From positions 265,940,622 through 266,004,621 of the forward strand of contig NC_050096.1 in NCBI RefSeq assembly GCF_902167145.1: a stretch of DNA of 64,000 bases, in the 5' to 3' direction. Below the pieces are notes generated by a model. It had not been told where the DNA came from. It was given only the letters and a program-made list of their open reading frames with translations, and searched no databases. The stretch is from Zea mays (Eukaryota; Streptophyta; Magnoliopsida; Poales; Poaceae). Positions within the stretch are counted from its first letter, which is position 1. Each line of letters opens with the position of its first letter. The translations under genes and the position numbers were made by a program. Of the stretch, positions 1 to 10,062 are shown in pieces.

Positions 1-571
1 GCTATAAATACCCCCAACCACCCACCATTCATTGCATCCAAGTTTTTCTACTTCAACCACTTACAAGAGCTCTAGTATTCAACTCTAGACACACCCAAGT
101 GATCAAATCCTCTCCAAATTCCACACAACGCCTTAGTGATTAGTGAGAGAGATTTGCTTGTGTTCTTTCGAGCTCTTGCGCTTGGATTGCTTTCTTCTTT
201 CTTTGATTCTTTATTGCGATCAAACTCACTTGTAATTGAGGCAAGAGACACCAATCTTGTGGTGGTCCTTGTGGGAACTTTGTGTTCCAAGTGATTGAGA
301 AGAAAAGCTCACTCGATCCGAGGGATCGTTTGAGAGAGGGAAAGGGTTGAAAGAGACCCGGTCTTTGTGACCACCTCAACGGGGAGTAGGTTTGCGAGAA
401 CCGAACCTCGGTAAAACAAATCCACGTGTCTCACTCCTTATTCGTTTGCGATTTGTTTTGCACCCTCTCTCGTGGACTCGATTTTATTTCTAACGCTAAC
501 CCGGCTTGTAGTTGTGATTATTTTTGAGAATTTCAGTTTCGCCCTATTCACCCCCCTCTAGGCGACTTTCA
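1..571 (+). mobile_element. 3' part of a Sirevirus LTR (same family as element D)
   Basis: The window opens inside an LTR at its TATA-like box (GCTATAAATA) and follows it to a terminal CA at 571. It closely matches the reverse complement of the LTRs of element D (41201-42531), including the end CTCTAGGCGACTTTCA. No primer-binding site follows, so this is either a 3' LTR or a solo LTR in plus orientation. The left end lies outside the window and no target duplication can be checked. Confidence 0.85.
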
Positions 572-713
572 GGTACGTACTTCATAACCTTCGTCCGAAG
601 ATCGTTATATCCTTAGGGAAATAATGCTTCGAAGGACGAAGGACATTAACCATTAACCTATTTTTGTGTTGTCTTATTCTTAACTCATAGCATTTGAAAA
701 CAAGTCCCCAACA
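572..713 (-). mobile_element. Start of an Opie/Ji-like LTR, interrupted at 571/572
   Basis: Read on the minus strand from 713 the sequence starts TGTTGGGGACTTG and continues with repeated CTTCGTCC/GGACGAAGG words, as I remember for maize Opie/Ji (PREM-2) LTR starts. It stops abruptly at 572, exactly where the neighbouring LTR ends, so that LTR appears to have inserted into it. The family name is from memory and unverified. Confidence 0.6.
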
Positions 714-1188
714 CACCCCCTCTTGGGCATCGTGATCCTTTCAGACAGCTTGAGACACTCTAAGTCACCAGATTCACCCCTCATCATCCCACTCACCCAT
801 TCTCGTCTCTCTCCATCTCCCTCTAAGATGGATAAACCAAGAAGTTGAGAGAAATAGAGAGACAAAAAAAGAGAAGCAAGAGAAGAAAAGAAAAGAAGAA
901 GATAAATTGACTTCCACGCCAAGTGTAAGGCCATAATCTCAAGAGAATAATATGAAGCTCATCATCCCCCTCTACATATCCAACACTTTAGTGAGCTCAA
1001 GATATATTTCATTTATTTCTTAAATGCAAAATCACAACCCTAATCTTGATTTATCTTGCATGTGGTGAACATGGAAGTTGCTAGCATCCAATCCATCCAA
1101 ATGTAAGCCCCAATCCTATCCTTCTCACTCATCCCATCTATTTTTTGAATTCCTCTCGAATATTCATGTGTATAAATGCAAGGAGAAC
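714..1188. other. Unassigned intergenic sequence
   Basis: No credible coding sequence seen. It contains a purine-rich stretch around 835-905 (GAGA/AAGAAG repeats) and AT-rich sequence. It may be distal upstream DNA of the PCO gene. Confidence 0.4.
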
Positions 1189-1191
1189 TTA

Positions 1192-1384
1192 GATGCCGTT
1201 TGGTTCACAAATTTGTAACGTAATCGGTATCTGATAACGTTAAATCATGTTTGTTTTAGTCCAACCGTAATCAGATACCACACTAAAAATTGATACCAGC
1301 CTATTCAATTTTGTTACCGCCAGTAATCGAACGTAAACCGTTACCATTACCATTTGCGTTACATTTCTTGAACCAAACAACACC
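1192..1384. mobile_element. Tourist-like MITE (PIF/Harbinger type), 193 bp
   Basis: Terminal inverted repeats: the left end GATGCCGTTTGGTTCA pairs with the right end, which reads GGTGTTGTTTGGTTCA on the minus strand. A direct TTA lies on each side (1189-1191 and 1385-1387), the 3-bp target typical of PIF/Harbinger elements. There is no coding capacity, so it is non-autonomous. Confidence 0.75.
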
Positions 1385-1387
1385 TTA

Positions 1388-1704
1388 GTTCTTTTCAAAC
1401 TCTTCCCATCACTTGGATGCAAGAAGATGCAAGGCACGAGCTTGAGCTTGGTGACACAAGGTTGCCAACTCACCAAAGTTAAGTTCATTGACTCTAATTT
1501 TGTGGTTTATCTATATTTATTCATGTTCTGCCCAAATTCTCATCACTAGCTCAACCCTATGCAGAGCCAAACCCTAGCTAGGTCACACAACACAAACACC
1601 TCAGCAAGACACTCCTAGATGATCACCAAAAACACCTAGAAAACATCACCCACAAACCCTAAAGCACACCCTTAGGAACACCATGAACAACAACCTACAC
1701 GGTT
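1388..1704. other. Unassigned intergenic sequence
   Basis: No gene or element end recognised. The sequence is rich in short AC-rich runs (CACAACACAAACACC, AACACCTAGAAAACATCACC). It ends at a gag relic on the opposite strand and could be more of the same decayed element. Confidence 0.35.
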
Positions 1705-2064
1705 TCATCGATGTCCTGGTGAACAATCTAGCTCCTGCAACGAACTATCCGACAGACTATCTGACAAAATAGAATTGTTCGAACACGCATGTGCCTCGAT
1801 GACGATGAATGACAAGAAGGCTCCTACGACATCTGCATCAATATGTGCCTCAATGACGATGAATGACAAGAAGGCTCCTACGACATCTGCATCAATATGT
1901 TCACGGGCATTCACTGTGAGTCTACGGTAGAAGTTTTGAATCAATAGCTAATCCTCCATCCCATGATGAGAACATGTCATGATGTACTCTTGAAGTCAAT
2001 TCCATGTTTTGAGAATCAATTCATATGCCATCGCATTAGATGATATTTTTATGTGTCATTAACA
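1705..2064 (-). pseudogene. Ty3/Gypsy gag relic
   Basis: Minus-strand translation in two adjacent frames gives the conserved core of a plant Gypsy gag. A segment around 1950-1985 reads TCSHHGMEDW-like, followed after an in-frame stop by IQNFYRRLTVNAREHIDA and VGAFLSF. Plant Gypsy gags usually carry a similar block (FY.GLT..AR..IDAAAGGAF.SLT) in this order. Stops and frameshifts show that it is dead. No LTR, pol or target duplication was found around it. Recognition is by motif order only. Confidence 0.6.
1790..1897. repeat. 54-bp tandem duplication, two copies
   Basis: Units 1790-1843 and 1844-1897 are identical except for one base (CTCGATG versus CTCAATG). The unit is 18 codons long and duplicates part of the gag relic without changing its frame. 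Confidence 0.9.
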
Positions 2065-3669
2065 CAAAGCATTTTCTCTTCTAAACAATCAAATTTATAG
2101 CCACATCAAATCCATATCCTCATGTGCTGACCTGGAACTTGCCATAAGCATTTTCGCTAACGACAATATAATGGCTACTTGTGATGACGTGTTTATACTA
2201 AGTAGAAACCATCCACACCGCCTCACGTGCTTATTGTGACCGCTAATTGTAACACCGCTTCTATATATACCCGCTATAACTAGAGAAATCCTCGCAACTC
2301 TTCGCTTACGAATCTCAATCTTCATTTATGCCACCCCTTTTTCTTCTCCTCCATTATTCCATTCTTTCTGCCCATGTAGCCTCAAGCATCCATCCCCATC
2401 TGCGACCATGGCTGGCGGCTCCAAAGCCATGTCACCACCATTGACTATCCCTTCTTATTTTCCGTGCGTGCATCTGTCATGCATGTGTCCCTTCTTCTTC
2501 ATCGGCAGTTTCCCTCATCTCTTACACTGACTTTGCTACGGATACACCATCGAGATATTATGAAGAGATCGACAACCTATTCCAGCCTAATCTGGTGGGG
2601 GAGGTGTCTTCAGGCCGACTCCCTATGTCGTCGCGCACCGCCGCATCACAGGTACATTCATTTCATGAATCTTTTGGCAATTCTACTCTTACCCTTTATT
2701 TTGCTTGGGCGTTCAATATATATTCTCTATTGTGTGGCATATAATTCGGATTTTCAATTCAGCTTTGCCCTTCTTGCAACCACGGTACCACACCACTTCT
2801 GATTTTTTTTTGTTTCCTTTATGTTAGATAGATCTTTGTGTTGTCGATCTTTCTTTTCAATTCGCCGGAGAACAATAGTGTGATGTTCATGTTATCTGTC
2901 GATAACATAACTACATAAGCAATAACCAAGCATGACACCCTGATCGATATCTATCTGAATCTCTGAACAAATTGTAAATCCTGCAGGCAAATTAAACCGT
3001 AGATCCAGACACATCACTACACCAGATGAGTGAGCACAAGATGTACATGCATGTACCAGCAGTCCAGCACACAGAGAACGGGCAGCTGGTGCAGCCCAGC
3101 TGTGCACAACATTTGCTAGCTGCCTCGCGCGCGCCATGCATCCTGCAGCGGCACACAAACACGCCGGAGGCATGCACTCACGTTCTTCTCCCCCTCCTCG
3201 CTCTACCGTGTATACCAGTCTAGCTACGTACTGCCAGTGCCAGCAGTCTGTGCCGTGCCAGCTAGCTAGTCGATGACGAATATGGCAGGAAGGTAACAGC
3301 TAGAGGCCGCCAAAAGATATCATGCTGTTGGGGAAACGCCAACGATCTCTTGTTGCCCTTCTCGCCACCACGTCGGTCGTCGTTGCTTGCACCACACCAC
3401 CAGAGCGACGGCCGGGGTTCACCGTCGCGAGCTCTTTTGGAAACGAGGGGGCGGCGCTGCTGGTTTCGTCTAATCCACCATTCCACCATGCGTGAGTAGC
3501 TAGTGCTGGCTCATGTGGCGTGCGTGAACAACGTTTATCCGCTGATAGATCTATCGTCGCTACTCGATCGCTAGTGCTCACCTCCCCCGGCCCATGCCAT
3601 GCATGCAGTTCTTCCTTCCCTTCCCGGCCGGCCGCAAGCAGGGACTTGATCTCAAGAGACGCGCGCGTG
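2065..3669. other. Upstream region of the PCO gene, no second gene seen
   Basis: Only short ORFs without recognisable domains occur. One TATA-like stretch at about 2260-2270 (CTATATATACC) is followed by a 40-codon ORF starting at the ATG near 2408; this could be a small transcript or chance. From about 3100 the sequence becomes GC-rich with CATGCA and CTAGCT words, as is common near grass promoters. Confidence 0.4.
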
Positions 3670-3676
3670 TATAAAA
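3670..3676 (+). promoter_or_regulatory. Candidate TATA box of the PCO gene
   Basis: TATAAAA lies 228 bases upstream of the ATG at 3905 in GC-rich sequence. Transcription would be expected to start near 3700. No other good TATA lies between here and the ATG. Confidence 0.5.
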
Positions 3677-3699
3677 TGGCCGGCCGGCGCTTGCTGGCC

Positions 3700-3904
3700 T
3701 AGATCCTCACCCATCTATCGAGCTAGGACTGCTAGATCCTCACCTGCCCGACTCTCGCTCGTCGGTTCGATCTTTCCCATAGGTGCCGCCGGAGACCTTA
3801 GCTTTAATTAGCACACTGAAATCAAACTTAATTACCTGTGATTTTTTAATTTCTCTTCTAGTTGCAGGAACGCACGGTGCTAGTTTCGAGTGTAGCGCGG
3901 CAAT
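3700..3904 (+). other. Probable 5' UTR, possibly with an intron
   Basis: The segment lies between the TATA box and the ATG. A donor-like AG/GTGCCG at 3783 and acceptor-like TTCTAG (ends 3861) or TTGCAG (ends 3867), preceded by a T-rich tract, would define an 80-85 bp intron. Transcript data would be needed to decide. Confidence 0.35.
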
Positions 3905-5126
3905 ATGGAGGCAAAGAGCGCGGCCGCGGAGGTGCTCAGGAAGACCGACGCTGGCGGAGACAATGAGAGGTATAGGCATGGGGAGCTGGGGCGCGAGGCT
4001 GTGGAGGAGGAGGAGGTGAAACCGCGAAGGGTGGCGGATGCGCCGCTGCCGGCGGAGAGGAAGAGGAAGCGCGCGGCGGACCCGGAGGACGACGGCAGCG
4101 TGAGCGACAGCGGCAGCGGCAGCGAAGGGCCTCCGCAGCAGCAGCAGCAGGTGAAGCCGTGTCTTTCCCCGGTGCCGCCTCTCCAACGGCTCCTGAGTGC
4201 GTGCCGCGCCCTGCTCACTGGCTCCTCCTCCCCGCCGACGCCTTCCGCTGTCGCCTTGATCCGTGGCATTATGGGTACGTCGTACGTTATCTCTCTTCCA
4301 TTCCAAGCACGCGAGCATTTCGGATAAATGGGATTTTACGCTGCTGGCTAATGTGTTCAGTGTTCTCATCAGACAAGATTGGGCCAGACGACGTCGGGCT
4401 CAGGGACGAGATCCGCTTCTTCAACAAGATGAACGCCGCTGGTCTTCAAAACCCTCCTATCGTCACATGCAAACCTATTTACGAGGGCGCCAACTTTACG
4501 GTATGTATGAATCTAATCTAACTATAATATAATATATATATCCATCATATATCGATCAAAAACCAATTAATTCCGGCTGTGGGCAGATCGCGGTGTTCTT
4601 CTTGCCACTGGGAGCGGTCATGCCTCTCCACGACCACCCGGGCATGACGGTCTTCACGAAGGTGCTCATCGGGTCAGCGCGCCTGGAGGCCTACGACTGG
4701 GTCCGTCCCCGTGTCTTGGCCGGCTGCTGCTCGGGCTCCCGTCGCCGGACGCTCGCGAAGAAGGTGCGGGACGACCACGGCGTCACCGCAGCGGCGTCCG
4801 CCTGGGTGCTGTTCCCCAACAGCGGCGGGAACATGCACCGCTTCGCGGCCGCGGAGGACGCCCACTGCGCGTTCCTCGACGTCCTCACGCCGCCCTACGC
4901 GCCCACGGACCGAAGGCGCTGCACCTTTTACCAGGACCTCCCCTACGAACACCATCGTCCTCGTCCCTGTACCTGTAGGTCGACAGCCACAGGCGGTGCC
5001 ATCTGTGACGACGACGTGCTTGTTGCGGAGGAGCAGACGTGTCGGCTGGCATGGTTGGAGGAGGTCCCGCAGCCTAGGAACCTGAGGGTTGTCTGCTTGC
5101 CGTTCCGAGGCCCAACGATCTTCTAG
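3905..5126 (+). CDS. PCO: Plant cysteine oxidase (PCO / ADO-type thiol dioxygenase)
   Basis: Three exons give 349 residues: 3905-4274, 4361-4500 and 4587-5126, with introns GT-AG at 4275-4360 and 4501-4586. PCO enzymes use O2 and Fe(II) to oxidise the N-terminal cysteine of group VII ERF and other proteins, feeding them to the Arg/Cys N-degron pathway, and so act as oxygen sensors. The family's cupin fold is recognisable: LQRLL helix (residues 93-97), IGPDDVGL (130-137), HDHPGMTVF with iron ligands His185 and His187, AYDW (205-208), then FPNSGGNMHRF with the third ligand His254, FLDVLTPPY, and the C-terminal WLEE...P...V...F.GP.I block. An acidic N-terminus carries a KRKR-type basic patch (51-56), which could be a nuclear signal, and a run of five glutamines. 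The frame is open throughout, so the gene looks functional. Splice sites are inferred from frame and homology; which PCO paralogue it is cannot be told. Confidence 0.88.
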
Positions 5127-5279
5127 CCTCATCAACAGCCCATCCGGCAGGCAGACCCTGCTTACTATCTCTAGCTATGAGGGAGGCATAGTTGATCAAA
5201 AAAAAATATTGTCTTTTTCCTTTTGGAGAATAGGATCCCGTGCTGATAAATGATGATGTTTACAGTATGTAGTGTTAAG

Positions 5280-6390
5280 CTACTCTACTGCGTCACTGAG
5301 ACAAAACGTATTCAGCTCTTCACAGGTGGACGACAAAGCCACTGGCTTCTGTACTTCTGTTTCTGCGATGAACCAGATCACCGCCATAGTCAATATAATA
5401 GGCTCTAAGTCTGCATTCTCCCCTTTCACATATCTGCAGCCATAGTCAATTTTCCCTGAGTTGTACACCTGACTATTCTCTTGACGGCTTCCCAGTGGTC
5501 ACTCGTTGGTGCCTGCATCATCAACCGACTTGCCAGACCAAAACTGCATATGCAATGTCTTGCCTAGTGTAAACCAAGTATCATCTCAATCTGCCAATGA
5601 CGCAACTATACTTGGTCACATACTCACATCCACTTCAGTTCCTTTCCGGCCAGCCACCAGTCTGAGACGCGCAGCTCCACCTATCCTGGATGCATAAGCA
5701 CTCTAGCATAATATGTGATTTCTCCAGGTTATTTCTGCTTACCTTCCATCCCCGAGAGTAGTAGCTTAACATCCCCAGATCACTCAAACTAAACAACTTC
5801 TGTTGTTTGAACTCTGCAATCTTCTCACTGTCTAGACCCCAGATAACAAGGTCATCCGCATGTGCTCATAGCCTCATACTCCAAACCAACAAGAAAGGAT
5901 TTCGCTCACTCCTGTATGCAACATGCTCCACTTCACTCCTACTGAACCCAAGTCCTTTCAGTTCGACATCAGGCCTTGCGTTCGAGGCTCTAGGAGCTAG
6001 CCTGTGTTTGAGCCCATACAGGTGCTTTGTTTAGATTTTCATTGTCTTGCCTGCACATTTTGGATCGCTAAAACCAGGTGGCGCTGATGAACATATACTT
6101 CTTCAAGCATTTCTCCATTCGGAAAAGCTAACTTCACGTCCATGTGGTTTACTTCCCACTAAGGGCTTGTTCGGTTAGCTCTCAATCCATGTGGATTGAG
6201 TGGGATTGGATGGGTTTGAATCCCAAACAAGTCAAACTTCTTAAGAATTTTTTTCAATCCCATCTAATCCATGTGTATTGGGAATAACCGAACAACGCCT
6301 AACCATGGGCAGCTAGAGCTAAAAGAAGTCTCGCTGGTTTCAACCTTGCTAAAGACGTCTTGGTCAGCTTACAGACCGTGGTCTTTACTG
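5280..6390 (-). pseudogene. Decayed Copia reverse transcriptase / RNase H relic
   Basis: Minus-strand reading across several frames recovers Copia pol landmarks in order: RLLLALAAH (about 6310-6340), MDVKLAFPNGEMLEEVYV (about 6090-6160), a degenerate HADDLVIWG in place of YVDDLVI (about 5845-5870), FSLSDLGMLSYY (about 5760-5800), then KIDYGCRYVKGENADL (about 5400-5455) and an ALSS(C)E-like remnant near 5330 from the RNase H region. Stops and frameshifts are frequent. A MITE (6163-6299) sits between the first two motifs. No LTRs remain. The sequence differs from the Sireviruses elsewhere in the window and represents another, older Copia lineage. Confidence 0.7.
6163..6299. mobile_element. Tourist-like MITE, 137 bp
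   Basis: The left end GGGCTTGTTCGGTTA is mirrored by the right end, which reads GGCGTTGTTCGGTTA on the minus strand, and both inner arms carry CAATCCATGTGGATT-like sequence. TAA flanks both sides (6160-6162 and 6300-6302). This fits a PIF/Harbinger-derived MITE inserted into the Copia relic. Confidence 0.8.
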
Positions 6391-6571
6391 ATATCAGCAT
6401 AGAAAAAAAGAAGTTTGAGTTTGATGATTACTGTCATAGCCATCAACACAATTGCTTTCATTTAAGTTAGAAGTTCGTGGTCCTGAGTTCACTGTTTTTT
6501 GGGTGCCGGTCTGGTGGACTGGTGAGCAACCACGTACAGGGATTGTGGCATCTATCAACATTGAGATCGTA

Positions 6572-6639
6572 TCCAACAGTTCACTTATATGATCATTAGA
6601 AAGTATCTAACAATTCACTTATATGGTCATTAGAAACAT
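6572..6639. repeat. 34-bp imperfect tandem duplication
   Basis: Units 6572-6605 and 6606-6639 share AACARTTCACTTATATGRTC and ATTAGAAA with a few differences. No function is apparent. Confidence 0.75.
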
Positions 6640-6730
6640 TGTTTTGCACGCAGAGTGATGTTTAAATATAGATATGAAGATAGACAGATAGGTAAGCTGC
6701 TAGATAGTTTAACGAGAATTTCATATTTGG

Positions 6731-7572
6731 GACTCTAAACTTAGCGCTTCGCAATATTACCATCCGAAAGATTTACTTCGCAAAAAAGTACTACGGATAT
6801 CTACTACTTAATTATACTACCATTCAGCATGTTGTCTTGCTTTTCTAATCTAATTTCATGTATTTTGCCCATGATTAGCCGTTTTTACCCGTATGTAATT
6901 ATAGGCACTAACTGAACTTACAACTCGCCTGCGCTCTCGCGCTCAACAAGATCACGTGAACAGCTGGCCAACAGGAAGCTAGTTGCAACAGCAGGAAGCT
7001 AGTATTTGCAACTTGCAACTTGTCTGCGCAGGAACCAGGAAAATCTGGTATTTGTAACTTGCAGGATGCAAACGACTCCTAATGCTCACGTAATGCTCAT
7101 GAAACACCAGGACGATGATACAACTTCCATGGTCAGCGTGTCCCTGGGCTGGGCTATGATGCGGACGAGGTGCCCCTGTCCAGCATGACATTGCCCAGCG
7201 TGACCTCACCTAACGCGATCTCGCCCAACGCGGCGGTCGGCACGGCCTTGGCCAGCGCGTGCAGGCCCAAGCTCGATGGACGGTGCGGCGGGGCTGAGCC
7301 CGGCGGATGGTGCATCAGAGGTGAGCCTGAGGGTCTGGACGGGGTACAGGGCGGCCGTGGCCAGGACGGTGTCCGGTCGTCCATGGCGGCGTGGAGACGG
7401 AACGCACGCACAAGATAATTTGGTCTCTTTAGATACAAAATACATGGGAAGAAGTAATAAAAGGAAGATTATATGGTAAATGGTAGTATAATCAATTAAT
7501 AGATGTTTGTAGTCATTTTTTTGCGAAGTAAATCTTTTGAATGGTAATATTGCAAACACTATGTTTAGAGTT
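6731..7572. mobile_element. Long-TIR element, probably Mutator-like and non-autonomous
   Basis: About 100-145 bp at each end are inverted copies. The left arm from 6731 (GACTCTAAACTTAGCGCTTC, then GCAATATTACCAT, GATTTACTTCGCAAAAAA, TTATACTACCATT) matches the minus strand read from 7572. TIRs of this length fit MULEs. The centre (about 7130-7420) is GC-rich, unlike the AT-rich arms, and could be captured host DNA. I could not find a convincing 9-bp target duplication, so the exact ends and superfamily are uncertain. Confidence 0.6.
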
Positions 7573-8650
7573 AGCACTTATCTGTTGTCGCGCTTATGGA
7601 TGATGAGCGTTTGGAGTTCTATGCCATCCGGAGAGGGGAAAGCAGAGATCAACGATGATGGCAGCAGAGGGGGGACGCGGGGGGGAGGGGAGAGAGAGAG
7701 GTGGGGTTGGTGGACCGGGTCGTAGGACAGAGATAAAGGATGATTGATGATCTAAATAATATTGTCCATAAAATTTGAGTGAGTAAGGACGAGAGGTTAT
7801 CCAATGATCTGAACTGTTAATTTTGATGATGTATTAAGTCTGGGAGCAATTTGTTTTATGAATTTAGTGAAGATTATATATGTGGGTGGATTTAGTTGTG
7901 TTGGTTTTGTAAAGTTTAAACTAGTAGATTATATAGTGTTATAATATAAATTATAGATATACCAGATATATGTCTGTGCGTTGCGACGGTACACAATCAC
8001 AAATACGGTACTTTCGGAGGTATCTTCTTCTTCGTTCAGTAGGCACAACCGCCATTCTTGGATCATGTAGCCATGGCAAAAACACTTTGCTCGCCATTTT
8101 TCTGTGCGAGCACAAGCCCATAAATAAAAAGGTCACGTCTCCAACGCCTTCACTGTCGGCTTTTTCTACGCACGGGTGCCAGAGACGGAGCCAGAATTAC
8201 AACATAGGGAGACAAAAAAATTACCGAAATTATAATGTAAAATAGCGTATGATATATATTACTATACTAATTTTTATATAGCATAAATAATAAGCTAATA
8301 AAAGAAATTTGCATCACATAATTATATATTAATATCATTTATAGCAGTTACTTGAAGTGGGTTCTAACATGTGAACCATGTAAGGATAACAAATAGAATA
8401 TGAAACGATCTTATATTTTCAACAGCCCAGCATGTAACATGAGGAAAAAAGATGCAATAACATATCTAATGAAAGTACTATCCACCATAATCAATGACTG
8501 TCATAAGAATAATATATACCAAATATAAAGATCTGGAAATATAGTTGTTCCCATAAGAAAACGAAACAAATATAAAGATATTTTCATAACTGAAAACATG
8601 AATAAGTTTAAGCGACATAGTATAAGGGGAAAGATAGAAAAAAATGAGTA
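7573..8650. other. AT-rich unassigned sequence, partly intron-like
   Basis: No coding sequence is supported. A purine run (GGGGGAGGGGAGAGAGAGAGG, about 7679-7701) and ATATGTCTGTGCGTTGCGACGG (about 7967-7988), a phrase common in plant DNA transposons, are visible. The part from about 8230 to 8650 is AT-rich and borders the PEX6-like exon, so it may be intron from the same source. Confidence 0.35.
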
Positions 8651-8793
8651 CTTCTGAGCTTCTTTAAAGGCAGTTGCAAGTGCAGCAGGTACCCCACTTT
8701 CTGATGATGTGATCAGATCATGACAACTACACTCGACCACATGTAGACCAAGATGGTTAGCAACATGCCTAACCACCGTGCGCTTTCCACATC
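8651..8793 (-). pseudogene. Single exon resembling peroxisomal AAA ATPase PEX6
   Basis: The minus strand encodes about 47 residues including GCGKRTVVRHVANHLGLHVV, SCHDLITSSE and AALATAFKEAQK. This matches the first AAA domain of plant PEX6 around its Walker A loop (GCGKRT). PEX6 works with PEX1 to extract the PEX5 receptor from peroxisomes. The exon keeps an acceptor-like CTTTGTAG/GA at its start (8793/8794), so it derives from genomic DNA rather than a retrocopied mRNA. No neighbouring exon is visible on either side and element A begins only 54 bp away. It is either a captured fragment or the edge of a broken gene. Assigned from remembered family motifs. Confidence 0.55.
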
Positions 8794-8846
8794 CTACAAA
8801 GCGATCGTTTTTTAGAGTCGAGTTCTATTGAAGGTTGAGTAGTATG

Positions 8847-10062
8847 TGAAAGTCGCCTAGAGGGGGGTGAATAGGCGGAATCTGAAAATTATAAACTTAA
8901 GCACACACTACAAGCCGGGGTTAGCGTTAGAAATGAATCCGAGTCTGAAAGAGAGGGGAAAACAAATCAACCAAGAAATAAAGTGGATGAACACGGTGAT
9001 TTGTTTTACCGAGGTTCGGTTCTAAAGAACCTAGTCCCCGTTGAGGTGGTCACAAAGACCGGGTCCCTTTCAACCCTTTCCCTCTCTCAAACGGTCACTT
9101 AGACCGAGTGAGCTTTCTCCTTAATCAAACGGGTCACTTAAACCCCACAAGGATCACCACACACTTGATGTCTCTTGCTTTGATTACAATTCTTTTAGGA
9201 ACAAGAATGAGGAAGGAAGAAAGTGATCCAAGCAACAAGAGTGCAAAAGAACACGAGCAAACTCTCTCTCAAGTCACTAGGTGGTTGGAATGAATTCTAG
9301 ACTTGGAGAGGCTTTGATCTTTTGGAAATGTGTTTTGGATTGAATGCACTAGCTCTTGTATTGAATGTGAAGTGTTGGAAACTTGGATGCTTGGAGTGTT
9401 GGTGGTTGGGGGGTATTTATAGCCCTCAACCACCAAACAACCATTGGGGGTGGCTGCTGTCGATGGGCGCACCGGACAGTCTGATGCGCCAGCCACATCA
9501 CCCAACCGTTAGGGTTCTGGAGCAGTTGACCGTTGGAGGCTTTGTCTTCTAGTGGCACCGGACAGTCCGGTGCCGCGTCGGACAGTCCGGTGCCGCACCG
9601 GACATACACTATTCAGTGTCCGGTGCGCCTCTGATCTCTGTTCTGACTTCTGCCGCGCACTGTAGCGCTGTCAGGAGCACTGTTTGCAGTCGACCGTTGC
9701 GCTGGTAGCCGTTACTCCGTTGGTGCACCGGACAGTCCGGTGGCATACCGGACAGTCCGATGAATTATAGCGGAGAGCGCCTGAAGAAACCCGAGAGTGG
9801 CCAGTTCAGCCCTATACGGTCCTGGTGCACCGGACACTGTCCGGTGGCACCCCGGACAGTCCGGTGCGCCAGACCAGGGTACACTCGGTTTCTTTGCTCC
9901 TTTGTATTTAAACCCTATCTTCAATCTTTTATTGGTTTGTGTTGAACCTTTATGCACCTGTAGGTCATATACTCTAGAGCAAACTAGTTAGTCCATTATT
10001 TGTGTTGGGCATTCAACCACCAAAATTAATTATAGGAAAAGGTTAACCCTAGTTCCCTTTCA
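8847..10062 (-). repeat. Element A, left (3') LTR
   Basis: On the plus strand it runs from TGAAAGTCGCCTAG to AGTTCCCTTTCA, 1216 bp. It carries several copies of the palindrome CACCGGACAGTCCGGTG and variants between about 9465 and 9870, and a TATA-like TATTTATAGCC region near 9414. The same LTR recurs at 17912-18870 plus 55500-55719. Confidence 0.85.

Noticed and set aside
2464..2802. 112-codon plus-strand ORF upstream of PCO
   Set aside because: No domain or splice context and no similarity that I recognise; treated as chance.
3740..4369. 209-codon minus-strand ORF
   Set aside because: It lies antisense to PCO exon 1, is rich in Arg/Leu from GC-rich sequence and has no recognisable domain.
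6160..6302. hAT-type MITE
   Set aside because: No 8-bp target duplication; a TAA on each side and the TIR sequence fit PIF/Harbinger better.
8651..8793. A functional PEX6 gene
   Set aside because: Only one exon is visible and no neighbouring exons were found before element A or in the AT-rich sequence on the other side.
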